Positions 15,994 to 30,200 of a stretch of DNA of 64,000 bases are shown here, piece after piece. The stretch is from Glandiceps talaboti. Lineage: Eukaryota; Hemichordata; Enteropneusta; Spengelidae. The stretch lies in assembly GCF_964340395.1 (NCBI RefSeq), contig NC_135570.1, forward strand, positions 432,001 through 496,000, read 5' to 3'. Each line of letters begins with the position of its first letter. Position 1 is the stretch's first letter. Position numbers and translations under genes: made by a program. The notes beneath the pieces are model-generated. The model was not told where the DNA came from. It did no database searches and saw nothing but the letters and a program-made list of their open reading frames with translations.

Positions 15994-17633
15994 GGTTAAT
16001 GATTGTTCTCATTCATCCAGGTATAAAGTTATTATGAAATAATTACAATCTATCCTCCTGGATTCACTGTTATTTGGAGTGGAAACATCCCATCCCATCA
16101 CGACATGTCCAGGATAGGACACTATTTCAACTGATAATCTAGTACTTATACATTCCCTTTAAACTATATGTGTTTCATCATCTTATTTAGAACAGAAGGA
16201 TGACTATGATAAAGTCCCATTATACATCACCTGTCACCAATCTCGCATTCTGATTGGTTGAGAGCCCTGCAGATATAGACAAGGCGTATTTTTCATAAAC
16301 AACCATATTTTTGCTACTTGCATCACGTGATCACTGCACATCCCCTTGTAAACAAACCTGGAAGGCAACTAGAAATCCAGCTATAACCAGCATTTCCAAT
16401 GCTAAATTTATTGTCAACCCTACGAAATATATTCGTTGTATACATTGTAACAAGTCTTTAAACTGTACGTTTCATGTCAGAGAAATCACCCAAAATTCCG
16501 CACAGAGCAGCGAAAATCCAGTGACGGCGAATGCAGTCATCACGTGATCGTAAACATGGATTCCTAAATTTATGAAGGATATCAAAATTACCACCACAGA
16601 GGGTGCAATGTTTGCTTAACTAGAACAACAAAGTATATCACAAACATTTCTGTACATTTAATGGAATACACTACGCAAAACAAGAACGCACTTTTTTCTT
16701 AACTGAAGGTAAATTTATATGTCATTGCGTGATATGCAAATAGTAAAGATAATGTCACACTACAGAGCAAATGCGCACTCTGATTGGGTGATAAAGTTAA
16801 GGCTGAGATGTAAACAACCTGGAAATAGTGAGCACAATAGTTAGCACAATACTCTTTGATAAAAAATTGATAATTATGTTGATCACCCCCCCCCCCCCCA
16901 TACCATAAAGCTGATAGCACTGACAGTATGTGACATCTATTAAACCCCTCACATATCAGTACAAACTTTATATAAAGTTCAAAAGAGAATTTGAAAATAC
17001 AATTTATTTGAAACTGTTCAGAATTATTCAACCTTACCAGTACATTTTGCACCTGGAATGTTCTCCCACAATGCAATGGAAGGGATTATGTCATTTAATA
17101 CTTGTGAAAAACAACACTGCATTATGGGAATGTCAAGAAAACTGAGCAGTGAATCAAGTCTTTACTAGTCTAGTGCTATCCATGGCATTGAATCTGAAGA
17201 TCTCTCTTTACATCTAGCTCAATGAGGTTCTGAGATGAAATTTCAAATTCAACCAAAGCCATCAACTCAGTCATAAACATCATGGCTTTATTAATCAATC
17301 ACAGAATTCTACCCAATAATAAGTTAGTGTTTATTGGGGGCGGTTACATAATGTCCAAATATGGTATATTTGTCATACAAGGATGCTATTTATACATTGT
17401 TTACATCATTCTAACAGTTAGGGGTTTACTCATTTACATAAACAACTTTTGGTTCATGATTTCTCATTGCACTAAATGGGGGTTAAGAGATGATTCAATA
17501 CCATGGGTTGCATCTAGAATTAGGTCTATATGTGAGCAGTAGTCGGTATATATTGCAAAATGAATTCAATCTATACACCTTATAGAATGGAAAACAGTTA
17601 ATGACTATTGAATTATATCCTAAACTTGCATGA
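15994..17633. other. Intergenic sequence with a small inverted-repeat element
   Basis: No gene recognised. ORFs at 16699-17076 (minus) and 16311-16547 (plus) have no domain signal. The segment contains a poly-C run near 16887 and the inverted-repeat element listed separately. TTTATT words (AATAAA on the minus strand) at 17001 and 17287 could serve as HERC4 polyadenylation signals, but this is not established. Confidence 0.5.
16322..16548. mobile_element. Candidate MITE with 17-bp terminal inverted repeats
   Basis: ATCACGTGATCACTGCA at 16322-16338 matches the reverse complement of TGCAGTCATCACGTGAT at 16532-16548 at 16 of 17 positions. The 227-bp span is short and non-coding in character. No clear target-site duplication was seen, so the call is tentative. 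Confidence 0.35.
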
Positions 17634-18015
17634 AATGTGACTTTGTCCATGGCTGTAATCATGTGATCTTCACAGTAGACATGTGACTTTGTCCATGGCT
17701 GTAATCGTGTGATCTTCACAGTAGACATGTGACTTTGTCCATGGCTGTAATCATGTGATCTTCACAGTAGACACGTGACTTTGTCCATGGCTGTAATCGT
17801 GTGATCTTCACAGTAGACATGTGACTTTGTCCATGGCTGTAATCGTGTGATCTTCACAGTAGACATGTGACTTTGTCCATGGCTGTAATCATGTGATCTT
17901 CACAGTTGACATGTGACTTTGTCCATGGCTGTAATTAATTGATCTTCACAGAAGACATGTGACTGTGGCTGTGGCTGTAATCATGTGATATTCACAACAG
18001 ACATGTGACTTTGTC
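17634..18015. repeat. 46-bp minisatellite rich in CATGTG E-boxes, about 8 copies
   Basis: 46-bp unit: CATGTGACTTTGTCCATGGC, then TGTAATCATGTGATC and TTCACAGTAGA. Each unit carries one CATGTGAC or CACGTGAC and one CATGTGATC or CGTGTGATC. The array lies 0.6-1 kb 3' of the HERC4 stop codon and may be transcribed as 3' UTR or flank. Confidence 0.93.
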
Positions 18016-18608
18016 ATCTATGTGATTGTTGGGGCAGAAAAGAGAATTCAGATCATGTGATTCTTGAAAAAACATACTTTTACAATCAGTTTTATGTGAG
18101 TATTATAGAGTAACAGAAAGTGACTTTTACACCCATGGTTATGACTTGTTGTCTATGCTGGGCTTTGATCAGGTGACTATATTTCAGATATTCAAATTAT
18201 CTCTTCATTCATGTCAGGTTTACTTCAACAGAAGCTTCTCACATGACTATCTTTTAACTTATTTACATATTTAGTAACACGATAAATCACATGACAATCA
18301 TGTGACACATCCTGCTCTTCTAGCTTGTCTTCATTCATGACAGGATTTCTGAACAGAAACTTCTAAAGGTTACTTGCTTAATGGCACGCTTCATTAGTGG
18401 CAGGATTATATCAATAGATGCTTCTGGAGGTTACTTGCTTTGCCATATGACCTTGTGATTTGTCACATGACAATCACATGTCTGTCATGTGATTATGGCT
18501 GTTAAATAGGAATTTCTTTGATTCTGAGTAAATGTATTTCATTGGTTTCAAATTAGGATAGGAGAGATCCAAATTATCTTCTCCCCTCTGAAGAAATTAG
18601 ATTTCTTC
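18016..18608 (-). other. HERC4 3' flank, probable 3' UTR
   Basis: Directly downstream of the HERC4 stop codon. No coding content. It keeps the CATGTGA/TCACATGA motif density of the neighbouring array (for example CACATGACAATCATGTGAC near 18288 and again near 18473) without a clear period, suggesting a decayed extension of the array. Confidence 0.5.
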
Positions 18609-18817
18609 TCACACAAGTCCAAATCCTTTAGTATTTTGCACCGCTTGGTAGAGTTTTTCTTTGAGTTGCTCTTTGCTAGTGTAGATGGGTAGATCCATTA
18701 AATTGAAGCAAGTATGTGCAACTGGAAGGTATCGTTCTCCACCGTAAACTGGTTGGATGATAAACTTGACTGCTTTCATTCCTAGTATAGGTATTCTGTC
18801 ACTACCAGTCAAAAATA
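18609..18817 (-). CDS. HERC4: HERC4 exon 20 (HECT C-lobe, catalytic Cys, stop)
   Basis: Acceptor TTTTGACAG|TATTT. Encodes [18 protein letters not shown], then [15 protein letters not shown] with the catalytic Cys1035, ending KGFGLV and TGA at 18611-18609. Confidence 0.97.
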
Positions 18818-21193
18818 CTGTCAAAATACAAAAAACACAAAACTTAGTCAGTTCACTCCTTAAACACATTCATCATGTTGGTAAAACATAGTAATAATAA
18901 CTTCTTGTACCATGACCAAGAAGTCTTATTACTTATGAGCAACGGTTCATCTGTTCAAGTTGACAGGCTTTGTCAAACTCACAGTGTTCATTTGCTGACT
19001 TTCATCACCACTATGCTGCCAATGATCTTTCTAACAATACTAATTGACCATTATTAAAATGCTGGCATATGTAATTATAATAGTTTAGCTATGTGAAGTA
19101 TGTATGGTACAGTATGTAAGTATGAAACTAGTCAAAGATTCAAACTGCTTTTGAATTCATTGACTACTGATACATATATCTATATAGGGGGTTGAATTCT
19201 TGAAGTAAGTGTCGCTGCAAACTGTATAAAAGTATATGTGTAGTTGGGGAGTGTCTCCTGCAAAGACTCATTCAGTGTATCACAGTAACTGAGATGGAAG
19301 ATAACTTACCACAGGGATTATCACTTACTTACCTAGGAACTTCTTTTTCACTTCAAGAGGCATTTCATGGAAGACTTCCCAGAAATACTTAATGACTGGA
19401 TGACGTCTGTAAAGTTCACCTTTGTAGTCAGTATACTGTTGGACCAATCAAAACACAGTTAGTTTTCCCTTACACAATGTGAACTCAGAGTCATAATAGG
19501 TTTCTAGTGAGTACTAAAATACATTCAAACAATTAAATATGAATATTACTCCTTTCATTAAGATTTATCATTAAGTGAATCCAGGAAGAGTTACTTACTT
19601 GTTCAAATTCTTCCCAGTCATAATCCTGATTACCAGCCACCATTGCCATTAATTCCTGGGGATTAAAGAGATCCATGACCCGGCCACCACATACACGATG
19701 GAAACCAGTACTGAAAGCTTGGAACTGTGCCTCCACTGATGTGTTTAATATGAAGTCAACGTAGGCAGCAGCATACTCATCCCTATCAAAACATAGATAT
19801 AACATATATTATCAAAGTGATACTGTCTGCAGTTAGGGCTCCATTGTAAGCTAGTCAGCAAAAATAATTTAACACACAGGGGTTATAACAACTTTTAGGA
19901 GTGTAGCTATATGAAACAGTTTTAGTAGTTGTCAGGACACATTTTGGCTGCGAGTGCTGTGAGCTACGACAGGTAACAATGAAAAAGAAAAATGCAGTGA
20001 ACAGGCTAGAGTCACTATGTAATATCATACCCATTCTAAGTTTTAACCACTATGTTAAAAACAACTTATTTGAAAAATGACAAATTCACTTGGTGAAAAA
20101 TCCTTCGAAAATCCTTTTAAATTGTACTCAGAGACAATGTTTTGTTTAATTAGTATCCCTAGTTAGTGATAAGGTTATGTAGCATGGGACTCAGAGGGAC
20201 ATGGGTATGAATCCAACAACTATTGTTATTCAATCAACTAGTCTTACCTGTTGTCATTAGTAACTGGTATCTCTTTACCACCTGGTACAAATTCAATCTC
20301 TGCCAACTCTCCAAAGTGATCCCTGGTGATGGACATAGTCAGACCATAAACCTCTTCTACATCATCATCTTCATGGTCTAGTACATGCTGGATACTAGCA
20401 GCTACCTCTGGATCTAGACACCTCAAGTCTTCTAAAGTTACTGGTCTGAGAAGGAACAACACACAATAGACAAGTCATAATAATTTGTCAGCAGTACTCA
20501 TAAGGTTTATTTTGGCATTAGTGTATGTATGGAATATCTCAGAACAAATGCAAAATTCCTGTTATGTACAACTAAGGAGTAATTTTATTATCAGTGAACA
20601 CTTGAAATGTTAAAGTCATTTTTATCTCAATCAGGACTCAAAGAGTAGAAGGTTGTGGAGAAACTCCGGCACAGGGAAGATATTCCAAGCTTTAGCGAGA
20701 CCATTCACATTGACTACTGAAGGAACAATCACTCTTCCCCCCCCCCCCTCCTCTTAACTTGAACATCCTTTGAAGACATATGCATATAAAACATTTTTGT
20801 ACAGTGCCATTGCAAGTTACACTTACTTCTTGAGTAGTTTCTTAAACAGTGCCAATGGAAAATGAATATCAATAATTGTAGAATTATAAATAGCTAGTCC
20901 ACAAATAACACCAACCAATCTGAACATTTCACTTCCTTCAAATGACTGCAAATGAAAAAGAAATGCCCCAGTAAGCAATGTTTTAATGAAAGTTGACACA
21001 AAAATTGGCCAGAATTACTTATTACTGTCTGAATTTGACTCCAGAATGCACAGCCTTTGGCCAGTAGCCCATATACATCAAACCAATCATGTACTAACTA
21101 GGAAGACACACTAACACATGCATGTACATATGCAAACACACACAGGCCACACATGCATACATGCACACTCACATACACACACAAACCCACACA

Positions 21194-21268
<75 letters not shown>

Positions 21269-24200
21269 TCTTAGACATCACTTTTGACAAACACAAATAA
21301 ATTGCAAGTGGTAAATCAGAGAGTAGACTAACCTTTTCATTAAACCATATTTGTCTTGAAGTGGTGTAGTCAGTAAACATACCATATTTAGGATTTAGGA
21401 TTTCCTCTAGTATTAACATGAAAAATTCCTGCAATAGGATCAAAAAATAAAGTGACATTTGAATAATCAAATCTACACAAATATGTCAACAAAATATGAT
21501 TTGTTATATTTCATAAAGTTAATACAGTTATTAAGTTAAGGACACCCATACTCCATTCTGTCTTTCTCAGCATAACACTTTCAAAATGATGGGTCTGTCT
21601 GTCTGTCGGTCAGTTAAAACTTTTCTTTTTTTAAAGTAACTGTTGGTGATACTTTCAATACAGTTGTACTTTAACAGTCTAAATAACATAGGAATGACAA
21701 TTACAGTCAGAAGAAAACTTTGAACCATGCCAGCAGAAATCACCACAAGAATGAGTGCATATACCTAAGTACCCATAGTAGCATTCCCGTCTCATTAGGT
21801 GCTGTTAGTATTATATCTGTTTATCTAAAATACCATATTTCCATAAAAATCATATTCTGTGATCACACCACTTTGTGCGCAAATAATGTTTTTGGTATTT
21901 CACTGGAGTGCAAAATTAACACCACTTGTATGCACATGCATTAATGCAGTAATCACTGCTACATATGTTATGTAGAAGAAGAAACCATGTACCTTCCTCA
22001 ATCCTCCAGCATCCACCGCTTCTTCACCAACAAACATAATACGTAGTGGTTTCTTGTAATCAGCATTACCTTGCTTACTTAGCTGATCTAGTGTGTTTTG
22101 TACAATGTTCTCTCTATTGATATGAAGCACTAAACATGGATTTATTGGATCTATTTGAGCTACAAAGATACTTGTGATGTTATGTCGATGAACTTCTTCC
22201 ATGGCAGACTGTAAGGGTAAACATTTCATTTATTTTTTTAGCAAAAAGATAACACCCAATTGTACGCACAATAACTCACAATAACTGTATACAATCAATA
22301 CATAAACAACATTAAAATAATGACATACGCCAAATACAAATATTTAAAAAAATATTGTTCAGCCTAATTGAAACTCCATAATTTTTGTGGTTTTGTACTA
22401 AATACACTAATTTAGATGGTAGAGGGTAGATGGTACAACTATAAACACACTCCACCAACCTTGGTAGAGGGTAGATGGTACAACTATAAACACACTCCAC
22501 CAACCTTGGTAGAGGGTAGATGGTACAACTATAAACACACTCCACCAACCTTGGTAGAGGGTAGATGGTACAACTATAAACCATCTATAAACACACTCCA
22601 CCAACCTTGGTAGAGGGTAGATGGTACAACTATAAACACACTCCACCAACCTTGGTAGAGGGTAGATGGTACAACTATAAACACACTCCACCAACCTTGG
22701 TAGAGGGTAGATAGTACAACTATAAACACACTCCACCAACCTTGGTAGAGGGTAGATGGTACAACTATAAACACACTCCACCAACCTTGGTAGAGGGTAG
22801 ATGGTACAACTATAAACACACTCCACCAACCTTGGTAGAGGGTAGATGGTACAACTATAAACACACTCCACCAACCTTGGTAGAGGGTAGATAGTACAAC
22901 TATAAACACACTCCACCAACCTTGGTAGAGGGTAGATGGTACAACTATAAACACACTCCACCAACCTTGGTAGAGGGTAGATGGTACAACTATAAACATA
23001 CTCCACCAACCTTGGTAGAGGGTAGATGGTACAACTATAAACACACTCCACCAACCTTGGTAGAGGGTAGATGGTACAACTATAAACACACTCCACCAAC
23101 CTTGGTAGAGGGTAGATAGTACAACTATAAACACACTCCACCAACCTTGGTAGAGGGTAGATGGTACAACTATAAACACACTCCACCAACCTTGGTAGAG
23201 GGTAGATGGTACAACTATAAACACACTCCACCAACCTTGGTAGAGGGTAGATGGTACAACTATAAACACACTCCACCAACCTTGGTAGAGGGTAGATGGT
23301 ACAACTATAAACATACTCCACCAACCTTGGTAGAGGGTAGATGGTACAACTATAAACACACTCCACCAACCTTGGTAGAGTAGATGGTACAACTATAAAC
23401 ACACTCCACCAACCTTGGTAGAGGGTAGATGGTACAACTATAAACACACTCCACCAACCTTGGTAGAGGGTAGATGGTACAACTATAAACACACTCCACC
23501 AACCTTGGTAGAGGGTAGATGGTACAACTATAAACACACTCCACCAACCTTGGTAGAGGGTAGATGGTACAACTGCCAATATCAAAGCACTGACAAACAG
23601 AACATGTTGCAAACAGGGAAAGTAAACAAATGAATTGGATTAATAACACTTGGCACAGCATGTTGGAACAGCTGAGACTTGTATTACATTTCATGGTTTT
23701 ATGGCCTCTTTATGTGTGTATGAAATGCTAGGGGAAGGAACTTCAAATCTGTTAGTGAATGTGAACCAATATGTAAAGAGGCCATACAACTGTTCTTATC
23801 AAATGATGGAATGTGATAATTGTCTCTCTGTATTTCCAACATGCTGTGCTAAGTGTTATTAAATTCAATTCAATTCAGTTGTTTAATTTCCCTGTTTGAA
23901 ACTGGTTCCGTTCATAAATGTCAGCATTTGTAGTTAGTGTCTATTCAGACATATAGGTACCTGCATTTGTGTCAAGGCATCAATTTTGATGAGTTCCGTC
24001 TTGGCCAGGGGATCCAATACAAATGAAAAGTTACAGAAGGAGAGTATTTGTAGTCGAGCCTAGTATAAAACAAATAAGTTACAAAAATAATGTTATTCAA
24101 GTGCAACAGATGCCTGATTCAAATATGTACCTTGGGGTTCCAATACTTCGAAAACCTAGCCATGGCAGAAATTAGGGACGTAAAGAAAATTTTGTTTCTG

Positions 24201-27200
24201 ACTCTGAGCGGAAATTTACACAGTTCATGATTATTACCTCACATGTCTATGTCTAATTGCGGTACATTTAAATTATTTATTTCACTTTGACAAAATGTAG
24301 CAAGAAAGCTGTCTTGAAGTGGAGAATGTGTAGTTTCTTGTTGGTTTCTGTATGGTTGTATGAAAACAGCCACTGAACACTACTCTCATTTACAATATTC
24401 CAATCACTCATATATTACTTGGCCGAATGAAACCAAGTATACAACAATAACATCTAAATATTTTTACATAAAGCATCACATGTCCATTTGGAAAGTGAAG
24501 GGAAATCTTAGTAATTCACTATTTTGTACAGTATTTACTTTTTTAAAGACACTGAGAAGAATAAGACACAACATTTTTGTTACTCAACCTTAGTGTAAAC
24601 ACTGAGACATACTTGTACACTTACTGGCTATTACCAGGGTTAACCAACCTTAGTGTAAACACTGAGACATACTTGTATACTTACTGGCTATTACCAGGGT
24701 TAACCAACCTTAGTGTAAACACTGAGACATACTTGTACAGTTACTGGCTATTACCAGGGTTAACCAACCTTAGTGTAAACACTGAGACATACTTGTACAC
24801 TTACTGGCTATTACCAGGGTTAACCAACCTTAGTGTAAACACTGAGACATACTTGTATACTTACTGGCTATTACCAGGGTTAACCAACCTTAGTGTAAAC
24901 ACTAAGACATACTTGTACAGTTACTGGCTATTACCAGGGTTAACCAACCTTAGTGTAAACACTGAGACATACTTGTATACTTACTGGCTATTACCAGGGT
25001 TAACCAACCTTAGTGTAAACACTGAGACATACTTGTATACTTACTGGCTATTACCAGGGTTAACCAACCTTAGTGTAAACACTAAGACATACTTGTACAG
25101 TTACTGGCTATTACCAGGGTTAACCAACCTTAGTGTAAACACTGAGACATACTTGTATACTTACTGGCTATTACCAGGGTTAACCAACCTTAGTGTAAAC
25201 ACTGAGACATACTTGTACAGTTACTGGCTATTACCAGGGTTAACCAACCTTAGTGTAAACACTGAGACATACTTGTATACTTACTGGCTATTACCAGGGT
25301 TAACCAACCTTAGTGTAAACACTAAGACATACTTGTACAGTTACTGGCTATTACCAGGGTTAACCAACCTTAGTGTAAACACTGAGACATACTTGTATAC
25401 TTACTGGCTATTACCAGGGTTAACCAACTTTAGTGTAAACACTAAGACATACTTGTACAGTTACTGGCTATTACCAGGGTTAACCAACCTTAGTGTAAAC
25501 ACTGAGACATACTTGTACAGTTACTGGCTATTACCAGGGTTACCCAACCTTAGTGTAAACACTGAGACATACTTGTACACTTACTGGCTATTACCAGGGT
25601 TACCCAACCTTAGTGTAAACACTGAGACATACTTGTACACTTACTGGCTATTACCAGGGTTACTCAACCTTAGTGTAAACACTGAGACATACTTGTACAG
25701 TTACTGGCTATTACCAGGGTTACCCAACCTTTAGTGTAAACACTGAGAAGTTCTTCGAATCTATACTTACTGGGAACTTTCCAGAAAGAATCTGAATCCA
25801 TCTGAAATAATCATGTCTTATATTAACATGCTGGTTAATCTCAGGAATGTAAAATTTGTGATATGGTATGATGTCGTTATGTTGTACGCTGACCTGTAAA
25901 AACATAATTACAGATATGTCAAATTTCTCAGTCAGTGAAAGTATGTGTGATTACTTAGTATATCAAGTGAAATTGAAAAGAAGTACATGATATAATGAAC
26001 AACAACATGAAATGAGAACTAATAATTCCTGGTAATAATTCTCTGAGAATTAATCAGAATTGATGGACCAGACCAGAATATAAAAGAAATAATGGGTATG
26101 AGTTAAATGACAAATATGCATTCTGTGAAAAGTACAGCTTAGATCAATTGGATAACGTTGTGGAAGTACTTGTAATTTTGTGCAGACACCCATTATTGAT
26201 CTTTCTGTAATCAGAAAAATGAAAACAATCTGTGGACACAGCAACAATATGAAATGAAAACAGCATACCCATGTTGACTGATTGTGAGGGCAACATAATA
26301 CAGCTGTTCCCTTGAGGGACTGTGGGTTACCCTAACATAGACTGTCTCCTGAGGGCAAAGCCTCAAGGCATCTGTTTCCTTGAGGGACTGTGGGTTACCC
26401 TAACATAGACTCCTCCTGAGGGCTAAGCCTCAAGGCATCTGTTTCATTGAGGGACTGTGGGTTACCCTAACATAGACTCCTCCTGAGGGCAAAGCCTCAA
26501 GGCATCTGTTTCCTTGAGAGACTGTGGGTTACCCCAACATAGACTGACTCCTGAGGGCTAAGCCTCAAGGGAAACTGTCTGTGTTTAACTGGATGACCCA
26601 CAATACCGCATTCCTATCAACAAACAGGCACTGTATGTGTACATACATATCACTTGTAACTTTGAATCAATACACATATATGTGTCAAAATCTAAGCCTG
26701 CAATGCAATAACTTTCAAGGACGATGTGTGTGTGTGTCTGTGTATCAGTAAGGGTTGGATGATGTTGTTTATATTTGTATTGAGTGGTCTGTGGGAAGCC
26801 AGTTTCTTATCTATCTAAATTGTTCTTGGGGAACACAAAATGTGTATGATATGCAGTCGTTCAACGATCCCTCGATATTTTACCTGTAGTAATGTATCAA
26901 CAGAGAGAGAAAGAGAGAGATATGGTATGATATTTTTACCTTGTTAAGTTTGTCAAGCATTTTCATACATGCTAATACTGCATTATGTCTTTGTTGCATC
27001 AGAAACTCATTATTTGATGGCGGTGGTGTCTGTGACAACAAGATGATGGCAACATCACGGTACACGCTGAGTATCTTGTTAAAGAACCGTACCCTCAGAT
27101 TACCCCACCAACGATCTACCAACAAAAAACACCAAGTCAATACATCATATTCTGGTTATCAAAAACATAAAAGATTGCATAGTTTTGGCCACTTGGAGTG

Positions 27201-30200
27201 CTATTCAGAGGCAATTTAGGGACATAAGTGAGGGTCATGATAGCTGAATATTATGACTTCCTTTGAAGATATCATGATTATAGGTACTCAATACTTCACA
27301 AACCAATGCCTCCTGCAATAGCTGCAACTGTAATGTTTTGTAAGATGTAATGAAATACTCATAATACCACACACCATGTACAGTATTGAATACCACACAC
27401 CCTATACAGTATTGAATACCACACACCCTATACAGAATTGAATACCACACACCATGTACAGTATTGAATCAACTATGGATTACATATTTTGTGTAGCTGT
27501 ATACATAATACGGTAAAATCCAATCAAATTGATAATTTGGGTCCCCACCCTAAAATCACGAACGCCAACGTCATCATGACCCCCCCCCCCCCCCCCAAAA
27601 AAAAAAAATCACCAACCCAAACGTGATCACGGTCCCCATCCTAGTTAATCCTGACAAGATAAAACATAATGCATTGTGGGATTGACTGACCTATGACCTT
27701 TCCTGCACTTGGCGACAGATCCAAGAGTTTGTTTGCAAATGGCAAGACAATTGATCTAAATGAGTTCTTCAGATCACTGAATGGTGGGGATTCAATGAGT
27801 AACAAGTAAAGTCTCAGTGTCTCTACGTCTGGAGGTGACACTGGTAAACTTGGGATCAAGATACCACTCATTCTGGTAGTCATCTGAGATGGAAAAAAAG
27901 ACGGAAGGAATTTTACATAACCTGTAGTTAAGATATACCGGTATGTAGAAAATAAATGAATTAAGGGATAACACATATACGCATCATAATAAATATATAT
28001 ACTGGTTCAAGAAATATTCTAAGAAATTATTGGTTGACAGACCAGGTGTACACCTGTACAAAAAACATCCATGAAGTGGTTGGTTAATGAACTAGATATC
28101 CACTGGTTCAAAAAATATTCAATGAAATGATTGGTTGGTTGGTTGGTTGGTTGGTTGGTTGGTTGGTTGACAAACTAGGTGAGCACTTGTCACTGGTCAA
28201 AAATCAGATGTTGGTTAATGAACCAGGTGTACACTGGTCTGTGCATCATTCAATGGTGTGATTGGTTAATGAATGTGGTGTATGCTAGAGAAAGCAATAA
28301 TCCTCAAACTGATTGGATATGAACCAGGTGTACATTGTTTACCTTGAAGATCAACTACTACAGGTGATCTGTCTGTAAGCTATCTCAAATAGTGTGACTA
28401 CAAGACTATATAGGTGATCTGTCTGTAAGCTATCTCAAATAGTGTGACTAAAAGACTATATAGGTGACCTGTCTGCAAGGTATAGACATAGGAAGGCAAA
28501 TCAAACTACTATAATAAGCTATATACTTACAATCATCATTAGTTGGGAATTATTTTTCTCATGAAGTTTTTGGAATGCACTGCGGGCAAGATCCATGTCA
28601 ATGCCATGGTGACGGCTGCTAACAGTAGCTTGAGATTCATCACCACTGCAATAAAAAGTGTCACTGTATAAAGGAAACCAAAGGGAATGAAGAAAGAACA
28701 CGATGAAAACCACAAATGAAAAGACAGACAGGCACACATGGAAACATTGGTGATTGAATGTTGGACGACATGTATGTAACACATAATGTTGTCAGTAAAC
28801 AACATTTTTAGTTATGAAGGAGGGTGAATTATGGTAGTATGCAACAAAGTCTATGATAAGTGACAGAGACAGTTGACTGTAAAACTTGCAGGTAGTCTGT
28901 ACAGTGAATAGTATTCTATGCAACAAAGTCTACGATAAGTGACAGAGACAGTTGACTGTAAAACTTCCAGGTAGTCTGTACAGTGAATAGTATTCTATGC
29001 AACAAAGTCTACGATAAGTGACAGAGACAGTTGACTGTAAAACTTGCAGGTAGTCTGTACAGTGAATAGTATTCTATGCAACAAAGTCTACGATAAGTGA
29101 CAGAGACAGTTGACTGTAAAACTTCCAGGTAGTCTGTACAGTGAATAGTATTCTATGCAACAAAGTCTACGATAAGTGACAGAGACAGTTGACTGTAAAA
29201 CTTGCAGGTAGTCTGTACAGTGAATAGTATTCTATGCAACAAAGTCTATGATAAGTGACAGAGGCAGTTGACTGCATAACTTCCAGGTAGTCTGTACAGT
29301 GAATAGTATTCTATGCAATGAAGTCTATGATAAGTGGCAGAGACAGTTGACTGTAAAACTTCAAGGTAGTCTGTGTGTAAAGAGATTGATTCTATGAAAA
29401 GATAAATGACAGTTGACTGTCAAACTTTGTAAATCAGCCAACTATTTCAAGAACCAGAGTTGCACATCGATATCCCATAATCTATCACTACCATCAGTAG
29501 CAGCTATATTTGATTTCTGATTGGTAGTTTGAATCTTGTAAAACACACTGGTGACATTGGCGAAAGAAGTCATTTATGTTTACACTATATATTTATATGC
29601 AGTGACACATAGACGTATGTTGCCATTATGTTTACAAGTTGTCACAAGCAACCAACTTTATTGTTATCAGAGTCGATGGGTGAACCATAAAGACAGTGCT
29701 ATATTTTATTCCTTCTCAAAGTTAATGAGTATGTTTTAGATTATATCTACAGCGAAATGTACATGTGGTGAAGTTTTTATTAGTCGACAAAAGTGACAAG
29801 TCCAATAAATTGCTACTGCTAGCATTACTTGAAACTGTCAACCAGAAACAGAAACTGGTAGGGAGATGGTCTCTGGTATCACTACATAAGAGCTGGTGGT
29901 TTAATTATGAAGTAGACTGCCACCAATGGTCAGTGTGAATAAGTAAGATAGAATAAAAATTCAATCACTTACTTGTTGACAAAAGAAGCATTGAGACAGG
30001 CAGCTGATGAAAAGATAGTTTCCACCTGTTTGGCTTGTAGTGGTGAAAGCAAGCCATCATCAGGAATCTTACACAACTCTTCCACAAAGTCCTTCGTCAG
30101 ATATAAAATCTGTTTTTCTAAGGTTTTCCTGAAATCTAGGGGACATATTTTGTCCTGTTCCACATACAAACAGAGAGAATGCAATTCTTTGTTAGCTTTT

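Larger units (their letters stand above)
18818..20826 (-). other. HERC4 introns 16-19 (short)
   Basis: Introns 18818-19332, 19436-19598, 19783-20247 and 20446-20826 lack minisatellites. A poly-C run near 20738 is the only simple sequence. The ORFs seen in them are shadows of neighbouring exons. Confidence 0.7.

Noticed and set aside
22407-23612. Open frames of 401 and 272 codons on the minus strand with a [15 protein letters not shown]-type repeat
   Set aside because: They result from a 45-bp tandem array, whose period is divisible by three, inside a HERC4 intron. Several frames on both strands are open at once and none has coding constraint.
24577-25734. 385-codon plus-strand frame with the 20-residue repeat [20 protein letters not shown]
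   Set aside because: It is produced by the 60-bp intronic array, antisense to HERC4. The period is divisible by three, and variants fall as freely in first and second codon positions as in third.
27651-27697. Alternative exon 10 donor AAG|GTCATA
   Set aside because: It would shift phase and lose the conserved K-V-I-D-R-W-W junction. The GT seven bases downstream fits.
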